Positions 1 through 10,123 of a stretch of DNA of 64,000 nucleotides are shown one piece after another. The position numbers and the translations under genes are program-made. The notes under the pieces were generated by a model that saw only the letters and a list, made by a program, of their open reading frames with translations, ran no database searches and was not told where the DNA came from. This stretch comes from an uncultured Maribacter sp. (lineage in GTDB: Bacteria > Bacteroidota > Bacteroidia > Flavobacteriales > Flavobacteriaceae), in the NCBI RefSeq assembly GCF_947500985.1, contig NZ_CANMTX010000001.1:1-64000 (forward strand), read 5' to 3'. How positions within the stretch are numbered: position 1 is the first letter of the stretch; the number at the start of each line of letters is the position of its first letter.

Positions 1-3000
1 GCAATTTGTCCGTCTTCTACATTGGTTGTGGTACCAGAGATAGTCACTGGACTATCATCTTCTGTAGCATTGATAATATCATCTAAGGCTACTACATTTA
101 TTGCGATAGTTGGTGTTGGAACAACCGTAACATTTACAGTAGCGGTATCTGTATCATTATTTGCATCTGTAATCGTATATGTAAAAGAATCAGATCCGCT
201 ATAACTTGCCGCAGGTGTATATAATACCGTATCATCAGTTGGGTCTAATGGCGTACTATTATTATCTATTGAAACCGTACCTCCATTGGTAGTTGTAGTA
301 CTAGGGAGTGTAATTGCTCCGGAATTAGGACCGTCACCATCAAAGGAATCAGGACTATTACCATTATTAGCTAATACGTCAATACTGTTATTGCTTGAAT
401 CTTGAGAAACTGAAACCTCATCATCTTGCGCAATCGGTAAACTATTAACGCCAACATTTACAGTTACTATAGCAATATCACAATTTGCTGAGTTTGCAGC
501 ATCACAAATTTGATAATTTACAGTATAAGACCCAGTACCTGTATTACTCACAACATCTACAGATCCATCACCATTAACGGTTAAAGGTCCGTTGGTAACT
601 GGAGTAATAGTAACACTTGCTGGGTTTAAAACTGCACCATTTAATTCATCATTATCAAGTACGTTTAAAACACCCGTTACCCCGGTAAAACCTTCTACAG
701 CAGTAAGTGTGGTATTGTCATTTATTGCATCTATATTGTTAATTACAGTAAGAACAGCTTGAGCTTCTTCAGGACACGCATTATTATCATGATTAACTAC
801 TACTTTATAAATATTACCATCCATTATCAGGGTAACATTTGAGACCGTTAAACTAGCATTAGTAGCACTTGGAATATCTGAAAAAGTTGCTCCAGAATTT
901 GTACTTACTTGCCATTGGTATTGTAATCCAGAATCAGCATTAACATCATAAGTTGGTGTTCCAGAAGTATACGAAGAGGCTTCTAGTGCAGAAGCTGCTA
1001 CAGTAAAAGTAGCATCATCTCCAACCCGCTCTTCTTGATCTGTTGGAGCAGTATCAATACTAGTGTCTGCAGCAGTTGTAACCCCGGTATTAGTACCTGT
1101 ATACGAAGTAGTTGCACCAGTAACACGACCATCTGTACCGTACCCTATACCATCAACCTCATCTTCAACACTATCATAAACATGACCTGCTTCAGAAGCA
1201 TCTGGACAACCATCGTTATCAGAATCTGTATCTAAATGGTCAGCAATACCGTCATCATCAGTATCTGTTGCTGGACACATTCTAAAAATAACAACACTAG
1301 CTGTATCTGAAGTGAAAAATTCTACAAATGAAGTATAACTGTCGGACTCCCATGTTTCGGTACCTGCATTATTATCAACTGACGAGGCATCTCTTTCTAC
1401 ATAATATTCATTACCCTGATTTATAGAATTAAAACCTGTATTAAGAGCTCCTGTAAAATTAAACTTTTCTCCATTGGAACGAATACCTTCTTTACTACCC
1501 ACAGAAGTGAGTCCAGAACCATGGTCTATTCTTACTCTTGATGGTATTGTACCAGATATCTCAATCGATGATGCAGGGTTTGATCCTGAAGTGTTCCAAG
1601 AACTACCTGTGGCATTCACGTAGGCATCTGTAAGCGTTAGTATTACAGCCCCAGTGCTTAATCCAAATAGATTACTTACATCATGTACAGCATTTGCAAT
1701 TACCTCATTACCTGTATAGCCTAAATCATTTGGTCTAACTACAGTGTAACCAGTACAGGTATCTTCTTCGGTATCTAATATACCATCATTATCATCGTCG
1801 TCATCACATCCATCTCCAATTGTATCTCCATCGCTATCAACAAAAAGTGTACTTGCACTATCGCAAGAGTCACACTCCGCTGCTTGTATTGCAACATCTT
1901 CAGAACTACCAACTGTACTTGCACCCGCAGATGTTGGTACACCGTAAGTTGGACTAATATTCTCGGTATCAACGGTGTCTCCTAATGAAGTATCTGTATC
2001 TAAATCTGAATAATTAAAATTTGGGTCACCTTCTAGAGCATCTGGACAACTGTCATTATCCGAGTCTAGGTCTAACGAATTTGGAATTCCATCCCCATCT
2101 GTATCTGGACAATTAATAACGGGTGTAAATGCAAAACCTTCTCTATTATAATTTGAACCAATACTTGAATCTGCAAAAAACGAAACTGTAGTTGGAAAAG
2201 TTGTAACACCAGACATATCAACTTCAATACTCCACTCTGTATCTGCCAAAGAATAATCAACCCCATTATTAATTTCAATAATATCACCTGAAAATAGAAC
2301 ATCTCCGGTAACTCGACCCGTAACTTCATCTAAAGGGTCATTTAAGATAGCTGAACCACCTCCACTCCATGTAAGCGTAATTTCTTTATAAGCATTTTTA
2401 GTTGTTTGCGTTACACCTTCTGCTCCATTTCCTAAAATAACAGACTCTAATTTTCCTGAAGTTGGTGCATCTAAAATAAGATCTATTAGTGTAACTGCAT
2501 CTGTTGTTCCTTGATCCCATCGTATTTGTATACCTGAAGTCGATGGAAGTACAATTGAGGCATACTCCGGATTTAAAGTAAACCCTAATATATTGTTCCC
2601 ATTTGCTTCATAAAAACCTGTAATGTGAGTTGAATTATTACCTGAATTAACAGAGCCTATCACTGAAGGGCATTCATCGGTATCTAGTATACCATCATTG
2701 TCATCATCTAAATCGCAACCATCGAAAATACCATCGTTATCAGAATCTACTGTACCGCAAGGGTTGACTGCAGGATCTTCTCGATAATCAACTTCCGTAG
2801 TTCCCGAATTTTGCGTATTTGGTAATGCTGTTGGGTCATCTATAGTACCATTAGGGTCTGAATAATCTGCTGTTGTATCAGTGTTATCATCAATTCCGTC
2901 ATTATCAACATCGGCATTAGCTAATGTTAAACCAGCTTCAGTAGTATCATCATTACCTTCGTTATCAGAATCTAAATCTAAATAATCGGGAGTGTCTGTG

Positions 3001-5702
3001 CCGTCTGTATTTTCAGGGACTATTCCACCTAAATATGCAGAGTTTACCCCTTTATTTGTTTCATATGTTATTGCATCATCAGCAATTGGTGCTGCATAAC
3101 CAGTTGTTGTTTGTGCTTCTATATTATCTGGAAGCCCGTCACCATCACTATCCAAGTCTAAATAATCTGGAATATCATCTGGTACTATTTCTGAATCTGA
3201 AATGGTATAATTAACTGTACCTGCGTCTTCGTTTCCTCCACCTTGCACAGCATTTGGTACGCCGTCAAGACCTACGTTACCTGTAATTTCTCCTTCTGTT
3301 TGTGTTACATTATGACCTGCTTCTACAGCATCATAAATTCCGTCATTATCAGAATCTAAATCAAAAATGTTAGGAATTCCATCTCCATCGGTATCACAAG
3401 CCAATGCGTGTTCAAAACCAACATCATCAAATCTTACACTACCTGTTCCGTTCTGGTTATTGTATAGGTAAAATCTAAAATAGTACGTGGTACCTGCAGA
3501 CAAATAATCATTAGAGGCAATACTATAAGATAGATAATCATTTGGAATCATACTATCTACATGTAAATCTTGGACTTTAATTGTTGGACTGCTAAAACTA
3601 GCATTGGTATCCATTTCAAGCGCCATATCAAAATTACCATACGTAGTATCTGGACCACTGCTACTAGAATAAAAACCTATAGCAATATTTTGTGTCCATA
3701 AATCTACAGCCGGTGTATAGGATATTTCTACGTAATGATTTGCTGATTTTGCAGTAGCAAAACTACTCTGGTTGGCATTGTCAAAAACATAAGTATACTG
3801 ACTGCCTGTTTCATTTAGCGAGCCAAATGAAATATTCGCCGCCGAAGTAAAATTTGAACTACTTATTAAGGTACGTCTATCATAAGTTGCATAATCAGAG
3901 TCTCCTGGGTTCGTGCTTCCTACAGTTGAAGCATTTGGAATTTCAGAATCATTGTGTTCCCATTCAACTCTTGTTTGTGTACATAATGCTAATTCATCGG
4001 CATCTAAAATACCATCGTTGTCATTATCCAAATCAACATCATTTAAAATGCCATCATCATCATAATCAGGACCAGCAGGACCTCCGCAAGCACTAGAGTT
4101 AGAAGTATCTATAACCGCAGTGGTTGTACCAGTATACCCGTTACTACCTTCAACTACACCTAAGGTAGAATATCCGGTGCCATCGACTTCACCATCTTCA
4201 TCAGCATCTGTAAAACCTGCTTCTTTTACATCTGAACAGGCATCACCATCAGAGTCTTGATTTAAAAAGTTGGGTGTTCCTGATGTTGTTTCTGGTGGGG
4301 TTAGGCTATTGCCAGAGCAGTTGATTGTTGTGGTAGCATTAACTTCAATTCCAAAAATCTGAACATCAGCCCAATACGTTGTAATTCTAAAATATTGTGT
4401 GTCAACATTAGTTGTGACGTTATAAGCAGTTACCGTACTTCCATCTACGCTATAGTTTAATATTTCGCCCCCTATAGGATTTCCAGAAGCATTAGATTGA
4501 TGTATTTGACCTTGTTGACTACCGCCTGTTGCGTGAGCCATATAAACGGTTATGATGCTACCAGAAGGAATTACTGTGCCCATATTCAATAGTAATTGTG
4601 TACCGTTATTAGATACGGCTGCCGTAGCATCAGTTAAACCCGTTAAGCCAGTAGCATAGTTTTCATTTGAAATTGAACCCGATAAAACACTGGCAGCTGA
4701 AGCATTTACGATGCCACCAGAGGTATTTTCACAATTATTATCATAGATATCAACTAAACCATCATTATCTAAATCGTCTGTATTATCTACAAGTCCGTCA
4801 TTATTTACATCAACTCCACCGGCTTCAACAATATCATAAATACCATCGTTATCAGAATCTAAATCTTCTGAATTTGGTATGCCATCACCATCAAAATCAC
4901 AAGGAATACCACCACCTGATAATGAGGTAGGTATTAATGAAATATCATCTAAAGCTAAGTCGTTACCACAACCACCTGTATTATTATTTATTAAAGCAAC
5001 TTCTAGGTTCGTGGAAGTACCAGTATTGAATTCGAAATTATAATTAATCCATTCACCTGTTCTCGCAATGTCTCCTGTATCAAAAGAAGCAATAAGTAGA
5101 TTAGCATTATCTAAATCTCTAATTTCATACCTTACGTTTGGTAAAATGTAACCATCCGGTTGTGTTTCGCAATATGTTTGATTGCCATCGCTATTGGCAT
5201 TTACTAGCCAAGCAGAAAATTTGTATGTGGTATTTTGAGTTACAGTTACGGTTCTATTGTAAAAATCTCCCACACCATAACTTGCATTTACTACCATCAT
5301 ATATCCGGAGCCAGTAGTATGATCTCCTAAATTTGGTTGCCAGCTTCCTTCTGGTTGATTTACAAAATTTGCTATGGTATAATCTCCATCATTTAAAGCA
5401 TCTGGATAATTTGCATTAGTAACGATATCACTTCTATAATTATACGTAGTATAACCTATAGGTAATTCATCACCTGGGTATGAGCCCGTATTAAAATCTT
5501 CTGAAAAAAGAGCACATTCTTTGTTCTCTATTTCGTCTGGTATGCCATCATTGTCATCATCTAAATCAATATCATTATTTACAGAATCACCATCCGTATC
5601 TTGGGTCTGAGCAGTTTGTATAAATAATATACTAAAAAATAATACCCCAAATACTATTTTTTTCACAGTAAAAATGTGGAAAGGATTCTTGTAATATTTC
5701 AT
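1..5702 (-). CDS. Giant exported surface protein with thrombospondin type-3 repeats and Ig/cadherin-like domains (3' end off window)
   Basis: About 1,900 codons are visible and the C-terminus lies beyond the left edge. The start at 5702 gives a hydrophobic signal peptide ending near TAQT. The reading frame agrees at seven widely spaced checkpoints. Calcium-binding type thrombospondin-3 motifs of the form DTDGDGIPN or DLDSDNDG recur at about 5580, 4860, 4750, 4030, 3370, 3150, 2900, 2690, 2080, 1800 and 1220. Between them lie beta-rich segments of 100-250 residues that could be lectin- or adhesin-like. The last 350 visible residues (about 1-1000) are Ig/cadherin-like, with the motif QDDEVSVSQD and a module ending SYTVNYQICD. 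Proteins of this build in Flavobacteriia usually end in a type IX secretion or gliding C-terminal domain, which would lie outside the window. The probable role is adhesion or surface structure; no enzymatic motif was seen. Confidence 0.85.
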   Translation of the reverse strand, partial: MKYYKNPFHIFTVKKIVFGVLFFSILFIQTAQTQDTDGDSVNNDIDLDDDNDGIPDEIENKECALFSEDFNTGSYPGDELPIGYTTYNYRSDIVTNANYPDALNDGDYTIANFVNQPEGSWQPNLGDHTTGSGYMMVVNASYGVGDFYNRTVTVTQNTTYKFSAWLVNANSDGNQTYCETQPDGYILPNVRYEIRDLDNANLLIASFDTGDIARTGEWINYNFEFNTGTSTNLEVALINNNTGGCGNDLALDDISLIPTSLSGGGIPCDFDGDGIPNSEDLDSDNDGIYDIVEAGGVDVNNDGLVDNTDDLDNDGLVDIYDNNCENTSGGIVNASAASVLSGSISNENYATGLTGLTDATAAVSNNGTQLLLNMGTVIPSGSIITVYMAHATGGSQQGQIHQSNASGNPIGGEILNYSVDGSTVTAYNVTTNVDTQYFRITTYWADVQIFGIEVNATTTINCSGNSLTPPETTSGTPNFLNQDSDGDACSDVKEAGFTDADEDGEVDGTGYSTLGVVEGSNGYTGTTTAVIDTSNSSACGGPAGPDYDDDGILNDVDLDNDNDGILDADELALCTQTRVEWEHNDSEIPNASTVGSTNPGDSDYATYDRRTLISSSNFTSAANISFGSLNETGSQYTYVFDNANQSSFATAKSANHYVEISYTPAVDLWTQNIAIGFYSSSSGPDTTYGNFDMALEMDTNASFSSPTIKVQDLHVDSMIPNDYLSYSIASNDYLSAGTTYYFRFYLYNNQNGTGSVRFDDVGFEHALACDTDGDGIPNIFDLDSDNDGIYDAVEAGHNVTQTEGEITGNVGLDGVPNAVQGGGNEDAGTVNYTISDSEIVPDDIPDYLDLDSDGDGLPDNIEAQTTTGYAAPIADDAITYETNKGVNSAYLGGIVPENTDGTDTPDYLDLDSDNEGNDDTTEAGLTLANADVDNDGIDDNTDTTADYSDPNGTIDDPTALPNTQNSGTTEVDYREDPAVNPCGTVDSDNDGIFDGCDLDDDNDGILDTDECPSVIGSVNSGNNSTHITGFYEANGNNILGFTLNPEYASIVLPSTSGIQIRWDQGTTDAVTLIDLILDAPTSGKLESVILGNGAEGVTQTTKNAYKEITLTWSGGGSAILNDPLDEVTGRVTGDVLFSGDIIEINNGVDYSLADTEWSIEVDMSGVTTFPTTVSFFADSSIGSNYNREGFAFTPVINCPDTDGDGIPNSLDLDSDNDSCPDALEGDPNFNYSDLDTDTSLGDTVDTENISPTYGVPTSAGASTVGSSEDVAIQAAECDSCDSASTLFVDSDGDTIGDGCDDDDDNDGILDTEEDTCTGYTVVRPNDLGYTGNEVIANAVHDVSNLFGLSTGAVILTLTDAYVNATGSSWNTSGSNPASSIEISGTIPSRVRIDHGSGLTSVGSKEGIRSNGEKFNFTGALNTGFNSINQGNEYYVERDASSVDNNAGTETWESDSYTSFVEFFTSDTASVVIFRMCPATDTDDDGIADHLDTDSDNDGCPDASEAGHVYDSVEDEVDGIGYGTDGRVTGATTSYTGTNTGVTTAADTSIDTAPTDQEERVGDDATFTVAASALEASSYTSGTPTYDVNADSGLQYQWQVSTNSGATFSDIPSATNASLTVSNVTLIMDGNIYKVVVNHDNNACPEEAQAVLTVINNIDAINDNTTLTAVEGFTGVTGVLNVLDNDELNGAVLNPASVTITPVTNGPLTVNGDGSVDVVSNTGTGSYTVNYQICDAANSANCDIAIVTVNVGVNSLPIAQDDEVSVSQDSSNNSIDVLANNGNSPDSFDGDGPNSGAITLPSTTTTNGGTVSIDNNSTPLDPTDDTVLYTPAASYSGSDSFTYTITDANNDTDTATVNVTVVPTPTIAINVVALDDIINATEDDSPVTISGTTTNVEDGQI

Positions 5703-6516
5703 AATAGGGGGATTGGTTTATAGGTGTGTGTTATGAGTAGTTTAAAATTCAATCATAAAAATTTACATATCAATAATAATAATCTAAAAATTCTCTATTA
5801 TAATTTCATGTGTGTAGATTACGGATATGTGTATGCCAAATAGGAATAAGTGTCGATATGGGGTAATTAAATTTGAAATGATTAAGTGATTTTTATATAG
5901 ATAATTATCTAATGTTGGGAATGACATATAAAAGGATTGAAAAGAAACTTTTTTATAAGAATTCTTGTGTTATTATTATTTTGCGTCGTGCAGAGAAAAT
6001 TTATCTTTTTTGTAGCTTTTATAGTTCGTCTAGTTTCCCTTAATATTTTCATCTCTTATATCTATTTAGAATACTTACGTTTATATGCATAATATTATTC
6101 CTTATTATTTGTAAGAAAAATAATATTAAAGTAAAAATAATTATTTATAAGTGTGTGAAAATAAAATGTTGTGAAAGCGCTGTATTTAGTTGTAGGATAC
6201 CAACAATCATCTGCAAATGTTAAATTTATTTGCAGATTTGGTTTTATTAAGCGCTTTTAATTTTTAAATAAATAATGAGTTGTAATTTTTTAAATATTCG
6301 TTATTTAAAATTTGTAGAAAGAATATGCTATTTTTTTGTCGGAATAAGTGAAAGATATAAATATATAATTAACCAATATTATAGTAGTATTAGAACTAAT
6401 AGTTTAATACTATTGATGAACATAGAAATAGTAATATTTTACATATGAAAATATTTGCCATTCTTTTATGATTATTCGACTATCTTCTTTATTTAGATTA
6501 ATAGAAAAGAAATTTT
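5703..6516. other. Long AT-rich intergenic region upstream of the giant surface protein
   Basis: No convincing ORF. It separates the ABC-F stop from the start of the giant surface protein, so it should hold the terminator of the former and the promoter of the latter. No TAnnTTTG box was found on the minus strand near 5702. The only clear structure is the nested inverted repeat at 6174-6257. Confidence 0.6.
6174..6257. repeat. Nested inverted repeats
   Basis: The outer arms AAAGCGCT (6174-6181) and AGCGCTTT (6250-6257) are exact reverse complements. Inside them ATCTGCAAAT (6209-6218) and ATTTGCAGAT (6228-6237) form a perfect 10-bp pair with a 9-nt spacer. It could be an operator, an RNA structure or a recombination remnant; there is no T-tract typical of a terminator. 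Confidence 0.5.
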
Positions 6517-8154
6517 TTATTTCATTAAATTGATTTCGGCAATACTCTTAATTCTGTTTCGCTCTAAGAAAGCGTCAATAGTCTCAAAATGTTCTAATAC
6601 ACGTTGCTCTTTAAATTCAAATACTTTTTGCGATAAACCTTGTAAAAAATCTCTGTCGTGAGAAACTAATATCAATGTACCATCATACGTTGATAAGGCT
6701 TCTTTTAATACATCTTTAGACTTTAAATCTAAGTGGTTGGTTGGTTCATCTAATATTAAAAGATTTACTGGTTCTAACAATAATTTTACCATTGCCAAGC
6801 GGGTTTTTTCTCCACCAGATAGCATACTTACTTTTTTATCAATATCATCGCCGCTAAACATAAAGCGACCTAAAATATTTTTTATCTGGTTACGTATATC
6901 GCCAAAAGCAACTTCATCTACCGTTTGAAATATGGTAAGATCTGGGTCTAATAATGAAGCTTGGTTTTGGGCAAAGTAACCTACCTTAACATTATGCCCT
7001 AGTTGGCAAGTACCTGCTACGGGAATTTCCTCAAGAATAGCTTTAATCATGGTTGATTTTCCTTCTCCATTTCTACCAACGAAAGAGACTTTTTCTCCTC
7101 TTGCAATAGACATGTTGGCATCTTTAAAAACCACATGTTCATCATAAGATTTAGAAACATCTTTTACGGTGACAGGATAATCACCTGATCTTGGAGCGGG
7201 AGGGAAGCGTAATTTTAAAGATGATGTATCTATCTCATCTATCTCAATAATCTCTAACTTTTCTAACATGCGCTCTCGCGATGTCACTTGATTCGTTTTA
7301 GAATAAGTGCCTTTGAATCGCTCTATGAAAGCCATGTTATCGGCAATAAACTTTTGCTGCTCTTGGTAAGCTTTTATTTGATGGGATCTTCGGTCTTCGC
7401 GTAATTGTAAATAGTGAGAATAGTTCGCTTTATAATCATAAATGCGCCCCATTGTTACTTCAATAGTACGGTTGGTAATGTTGTCGATAAAGGCCCTATC
7501 GTGAGAAATCACCATAACAGCATTGGCTTTATTCAACAAGAAATCTTCTAGCCAAATTACCGATTCTATATCAATGTGATTCGTAGGCTCATCTAAGAGA
7601 ATAAGATCCGGCTTTTGTAATAGAATTTTAGCCAATTCTATACGCATACGCCAACCACCACTAAACTCATTGGTTTGTCTAGTAAAATCTTCTTGTCTAA
7701 AACCTAAACCCTTTAGCGCTTTTTCTACTTCTGCATCATAATTAACTTCGTCTAGTGCATAGTATTTTTCACCAAGATCAGATACTTTTTCAATAATGCT
7801 CATGTAAGCATCACTTTCATAGTCTGTTCTGGTTTCTAGTTCTTTGTTCAGCTTATCCATTTCATTACGCATAGAAAATACATGCTTAAATGCCTTGGCT
7901 GCTTCTTCAAAAACAGTACAATTATCTTCGGTTAACAAGTGTTGTGGTAAATAAGCAATGACAGCATCTTTTGGTACGCGAACATTACCACGTGTACCTT
8001 TTTGCTCACCTGCAATAATCTTCATCATGGTAGATTTACCTGCTCCGTTTTTACCCATCAAGGCAATTTTATCGGTTGGGTTTATGACAAAGGAAACGTC
8101 ACTGAATAGGGTAGTGCCACTAAATTCTACGGCTAAATTATCTACTGAAATCAT
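6517..8154 (-). CDS. ABC-F family ATP-binding protein
   Basis: 545 aa with two ATP-binding cassettes and no membrane segments, the layout of soluble ABC-F proteins that act on the ribosome (translation factors or antibiotic-protection proteins). The first Walker A is GKNGAGKST (residues 34-42), with signature FSGGWRMR near 165 and Walker B LILLDEPTNHID near 188. The second half has GRNGEGKST near 362, LSGGEKTR near 443 and LLILDEPTNHLD near 465. Both cassettes keep the ABC-F DEPTNH motif. A charged linker of about 80 residues (roughly 230-310) joins them. The length and the absence of a long C-terminal coiled coil point to a YbiT/YkpA-like housekeeping member rather than Uup. A -7 box at 8173-8180 would give a short leader. 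Confidence 0.9.
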   Translation of the reverse strand: MISVDNLAVEFSGTTLFSDVSFVINPTDKIALMGKNGAGKSTMMKIIAGEQKGTRGNVRVPKDAVIAYLPQHLLTEDNCTVFEEAAKAFKHVFSMRNEMDKLNKELETRTDYESDAYMSIIEKVSDLGEKYYALDEVNYDAEVEKALKGLGFRQEDFTRQTNEFSGGWRMRIELAKILLQKPDLILLDEPTNHIDIESVIWLEDFLLNKANAVMVISHDRAFIDNITNRTIEVTMGRIYDYKANYSHYLQLREDRRSHQIKAYQEQQKFIADNMAFIERFKGTYSKTNQVTSRERMLEKLEIIEIDEIDTSSLKLRFPPAPRSGDYPVTVKDVSKSYDEHVVFKDANMSIARGEKVSFVGRNGEGKSTMIKAILEEIPVAGTCQLGHNVKVGYFAQNQASLLDPDLTIFQTVDEVAFGDIRNQIKNILGRFMFSGDDIDKKVSMLSGGEKTRLAMVKLLLEPVNLLILDEPTNHLDLKSKDVLKEALSTYDGTLILVSHDRDFLQGLSQKVFEFKEQRVLEHFETIDAFLERNRIKSIAEINLMK

Positions 8155-8172
8155 GCTATATATTTAAAAATG

Positions 8173-8180
8173 CAAAACTA
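8173..8180 (-). promoter_or_regulatory. Candidate -7 box for the ABC-F gene
   Basis: Reads TAGTTTTG on the minus strand, matching TAnnTTTG, and lies about 19 nt upstream of the ATG. No good -33 TTG was found at the expected spacing, so this is tentative. Confidence 0.35.
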
Positions 8181-8249
8181 GTAATAAGTTGTGGTGCTTG
8201 TTACTAACTGCATTAAAAAGTTATAGTGTTTTAATCGGCAAGTCTTTAT

Positions 8250-8408
8250 TTAGGTACTTGTCTTGTTGCTTAACCAATTGTAAATTAAAAGTACTACTGC
8301 CAATAATAGAAGTAGGTGAACTAAGGCTCCCATAACTTTAAATACCACAAAGCCTAATACCCAACTTATAACCAATGCGGCTACTAAAATGTATATTATA
8401 TTTTTCAT
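8250..8408 (-). CDS. Small hydrophobic membrane protein (lmo0937/DUF5670-like)
   Basis: 52 codons from ATG at 8408 to TAA at 8250. After the start (MKNIIY) come two hydrophobic stretches, about residues 4-23 and 26-44, and a polar tail ending NWLSNKTST. The size, the two-helix layout and the LVHLLL...LLIYNW pattern resemble the short lmo0937-type (DUF5670) membrane proteins. In other bacteria these often sit near general-stress genes. It starts 3 nt after the stop of the broken acidic gene at 8411-8755, so the two were probably co-transcribed. Function unknown. Confidence 0.65.
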   Translation of the reverse strand: MKNIIYILVAALVISWVLGFVVFKVMGALVHLLLLLAVVLLIYNWLSNKTST

Positions 8409-8410
8409 GC

Positions 8411-8755
8411 TTACTTATTTACGGTCCAATTCATTATTTCATCGTGAATCTCTTGTTCAGATTTCTTTCTTCTTTTTGCAATAGTGCTTATTAAGGCTTC
8501 AACACCGTCGAGCTCTCCGTTATCGTCTACATCTTGTGTTTCTGGAAAATTCGCTAAATATTCATCTTTTACCGACAACCATTGCTTTTCTTAATGTAAA
8601 TCGTAGCTAGACGTTGCTACTCCGCCATTATTTACAGGTTCATCTAAGGTTTCATTTAAATTTTCGTTTTGAGATATTCCTTTATTTTGAGGAACATCGT
8701 TTTGCAAACCTCCTGTAGTCTTCGATTTATCTATACTTTTATCTTCTGTAATCAT
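8411..8755 (-). pseudogene. Small acidic protein gene interrupted by an in-frame TAA
   Basis: From ATG at 8755 the frame encodes 54 polar residues (MITEDKSIDKSKTTGG ... SSYDLH) and reaches TAA at 8591-8593. The same frame then continues for 59 codons without interruption to a second TAA at 8411. The second part begins EKQWLSVKDEYLANFPE and ends HDEIMNWTVNK. It reads as a compact acidic/basic domain with the W...KDEYL.NFP and RRKKSEQEI patterns of small stress-associated flavobacterial proteins (recalled from family knowledge, not searched). Either one gene carries a nonsense codon, or the second half is a separate gene using a non-ATG start such as TTG at 8576-8578. An upstream ATG or alternative start could extend the first part to 8788. 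Confidence 0.55.
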
Positions 8756-8886
8756 CTGTATATTTTTAATTAATACTAATGATACCAAGGTAATAACACG
8801 AACAGATTTAGATTTGCTCTAATATTACATAAATTGACCGTATAAAATTTACGCCTATTAAGCTGAAGTAGTTGTAGGGATATTAG

Positions 8887-10050
8887 TTACTTGGTAAGTG
8901 CTTTTTTCTTGACTTTAAGCATTTTTGCGGCAGAAGTGTACCCACCTTCGGTACCGTCCACAAAATGGGAGTGACTGGTTTTCATATCCAATACATAGCA
9001 TGACATTACTGAGGCGTGCGTTACATGGATACCATATATTATTTTATGTTCTGCCTCTAATTCATCTAGAAAGCTAGTAAAGCGATCTATTTTATTTTGA
9101 TCTGCAGTAAAAATGGTATTGATCATACCGTCTAACATAAATGAGTGAGATAATTGACCAATTTGCTTTAAATACTGCTTGCCGCTTTTAGAAAGACTAA
9201 AGTATGCACGACCAATATTGGTTTTGATCCAATTTTTTAAAAAGTACGACCAACTTTTATCCGCGAGGCTTACCTTCATTTCTTCCCATATTTTGTACAA
9301 GCTGGCATCTAGTTTTAGGCGTTCGCTTTTTATGGGTTGCCGATCGTTAAAGGTTCCGAAAATTTCATCCATTTTCGATAGTATCTTTTTATATACTTCT
9401 CGTTGTGCTTTTTCTTGGACGGCATCTAACAACAAGCAAACCACTTTGGCTTGATTTTGATCAGGATTTACTTCTTCCCACCTACATTCCATTCCCTCTA
9501 GGTTCAAAAGGCTTTCATTGAAGCTTGAGATGCGTAGTTCTTTAAAGTCTGATTTTATGATTTCTTCAGCCTTATGTAATCCGTTACCAAGAATTATGGG
9601 TATAGTCAATCGTTCTGTAAGTTGATGCTTTGCTATTTTAAGACGACATTGTTTTGATATGAGGTCTTTCACCGAAACATGACCTACTCTTAATACCAAA
9701 TTAGTCTTTCTTTTAATATGTATGCTATAATTGTCTAATACTGCAATTACTTTGTCAAGTAGGGTAGATGGCAGTAAGAAGGTAGCGCCGTCACCACCAA
9801 AAAAATACGGAATCTCTATATTTTGTTTGAATTTACGAACGGTGTTCAATACTGAAATAATGCTGCCCGTAGCGGTCAAGTTTACTTGATGATGATTACC
9901 ATCTACGACAGCTTGTGTAGAGTTTTGAATATCTACAACGACAACATGCCAGGTTTGGGGCACATCTAAAAAGTCAGATTCCTTTTCTAGAATATCTACT
10001 AATGGTTTATTCAACTTTTTTAACTCAGTATAGAATTTGGTATTTTTCAT
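8887..10050 (-). CDS. DUF3095 family protein (nucleotidyl-cyclase-like N-terminus)
   Basis: 387 aa, cytoplasmic, no signal peptide. Residues 36-110 look like a class III nucleotidyl-cyclase fold: VVVVDIQNSTQAV (first metal-binding Asp region), then PYFFGGDGATFLLP, which resembles the GDG hairpin. The rest (about 120-380) is the DUF3095 extension with an adenylate-cyclase-associated look but no recognised catalytic motif. The family is commonly annotated as unknown function; cyclase activity is only an inference from fold similarity. It stands alone, upstream of the small acidic gene and 73 nt downstream of the NUDIX gene. Confidence 0.75.
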   Translation of the reverse strand: MKNTKFYTELKKLNKPLVDILEKESDFLDVPQTWHVVVVDIQNSTQAVVDGNHHQVNLTATGSIISVLNTVRKFKQNIEIPYFFGGDGATFLLPSTLLDKVIAVLDNYSIHIKRKTNLVLRVGHVSVKDLISKQCRLKIAKHQLTERLTIPIILGNGLHKAEEIIKSDFKELRISSFNESLLNLEGMECRWEEVNPDQNQAKVVCLLLDAVQEKAQREVYKKILSKMDEIFGTFNDRQPIKSERLKLDASLYKIWEEMKVSLADKSWSYFLKNWIKTNIGRAYFSLSKSGKQYLKQIGQLSHSFMLDGMINTIFTADQNKIDRFTSFLDELEAEHKIIYGIHVTHASVMSCYVLDMKTSHSHFVDGTEGGYTSAAKMLKVKKKALTK

Positions 10051-10123
10051 TCGTTAATTTATAGTCGCATTTTAAAAGTGAAATTACAAGTTTATGTTGT
10101 GCATAAAGAATATGGTTGCCTAT

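Noticed and set aside
3854-4930. Plus-strand ORFs rich in His/Tyr/Leu
   Set aside because: They are antisense shadows of the Asp-rich TSP3 repeats on the minus strand, where GAT/GAC codons read as ATC/GTC in one frame and give His/Tyr-rich peptides in another.
1-5600. Tandem DNA repeat array or CRISPR-like pattern
   Set aside because: Recurring short strings such as TCATTATC derive from DxDxDG codons; spacing is irregular and there are no uniform repeat-spacer units.
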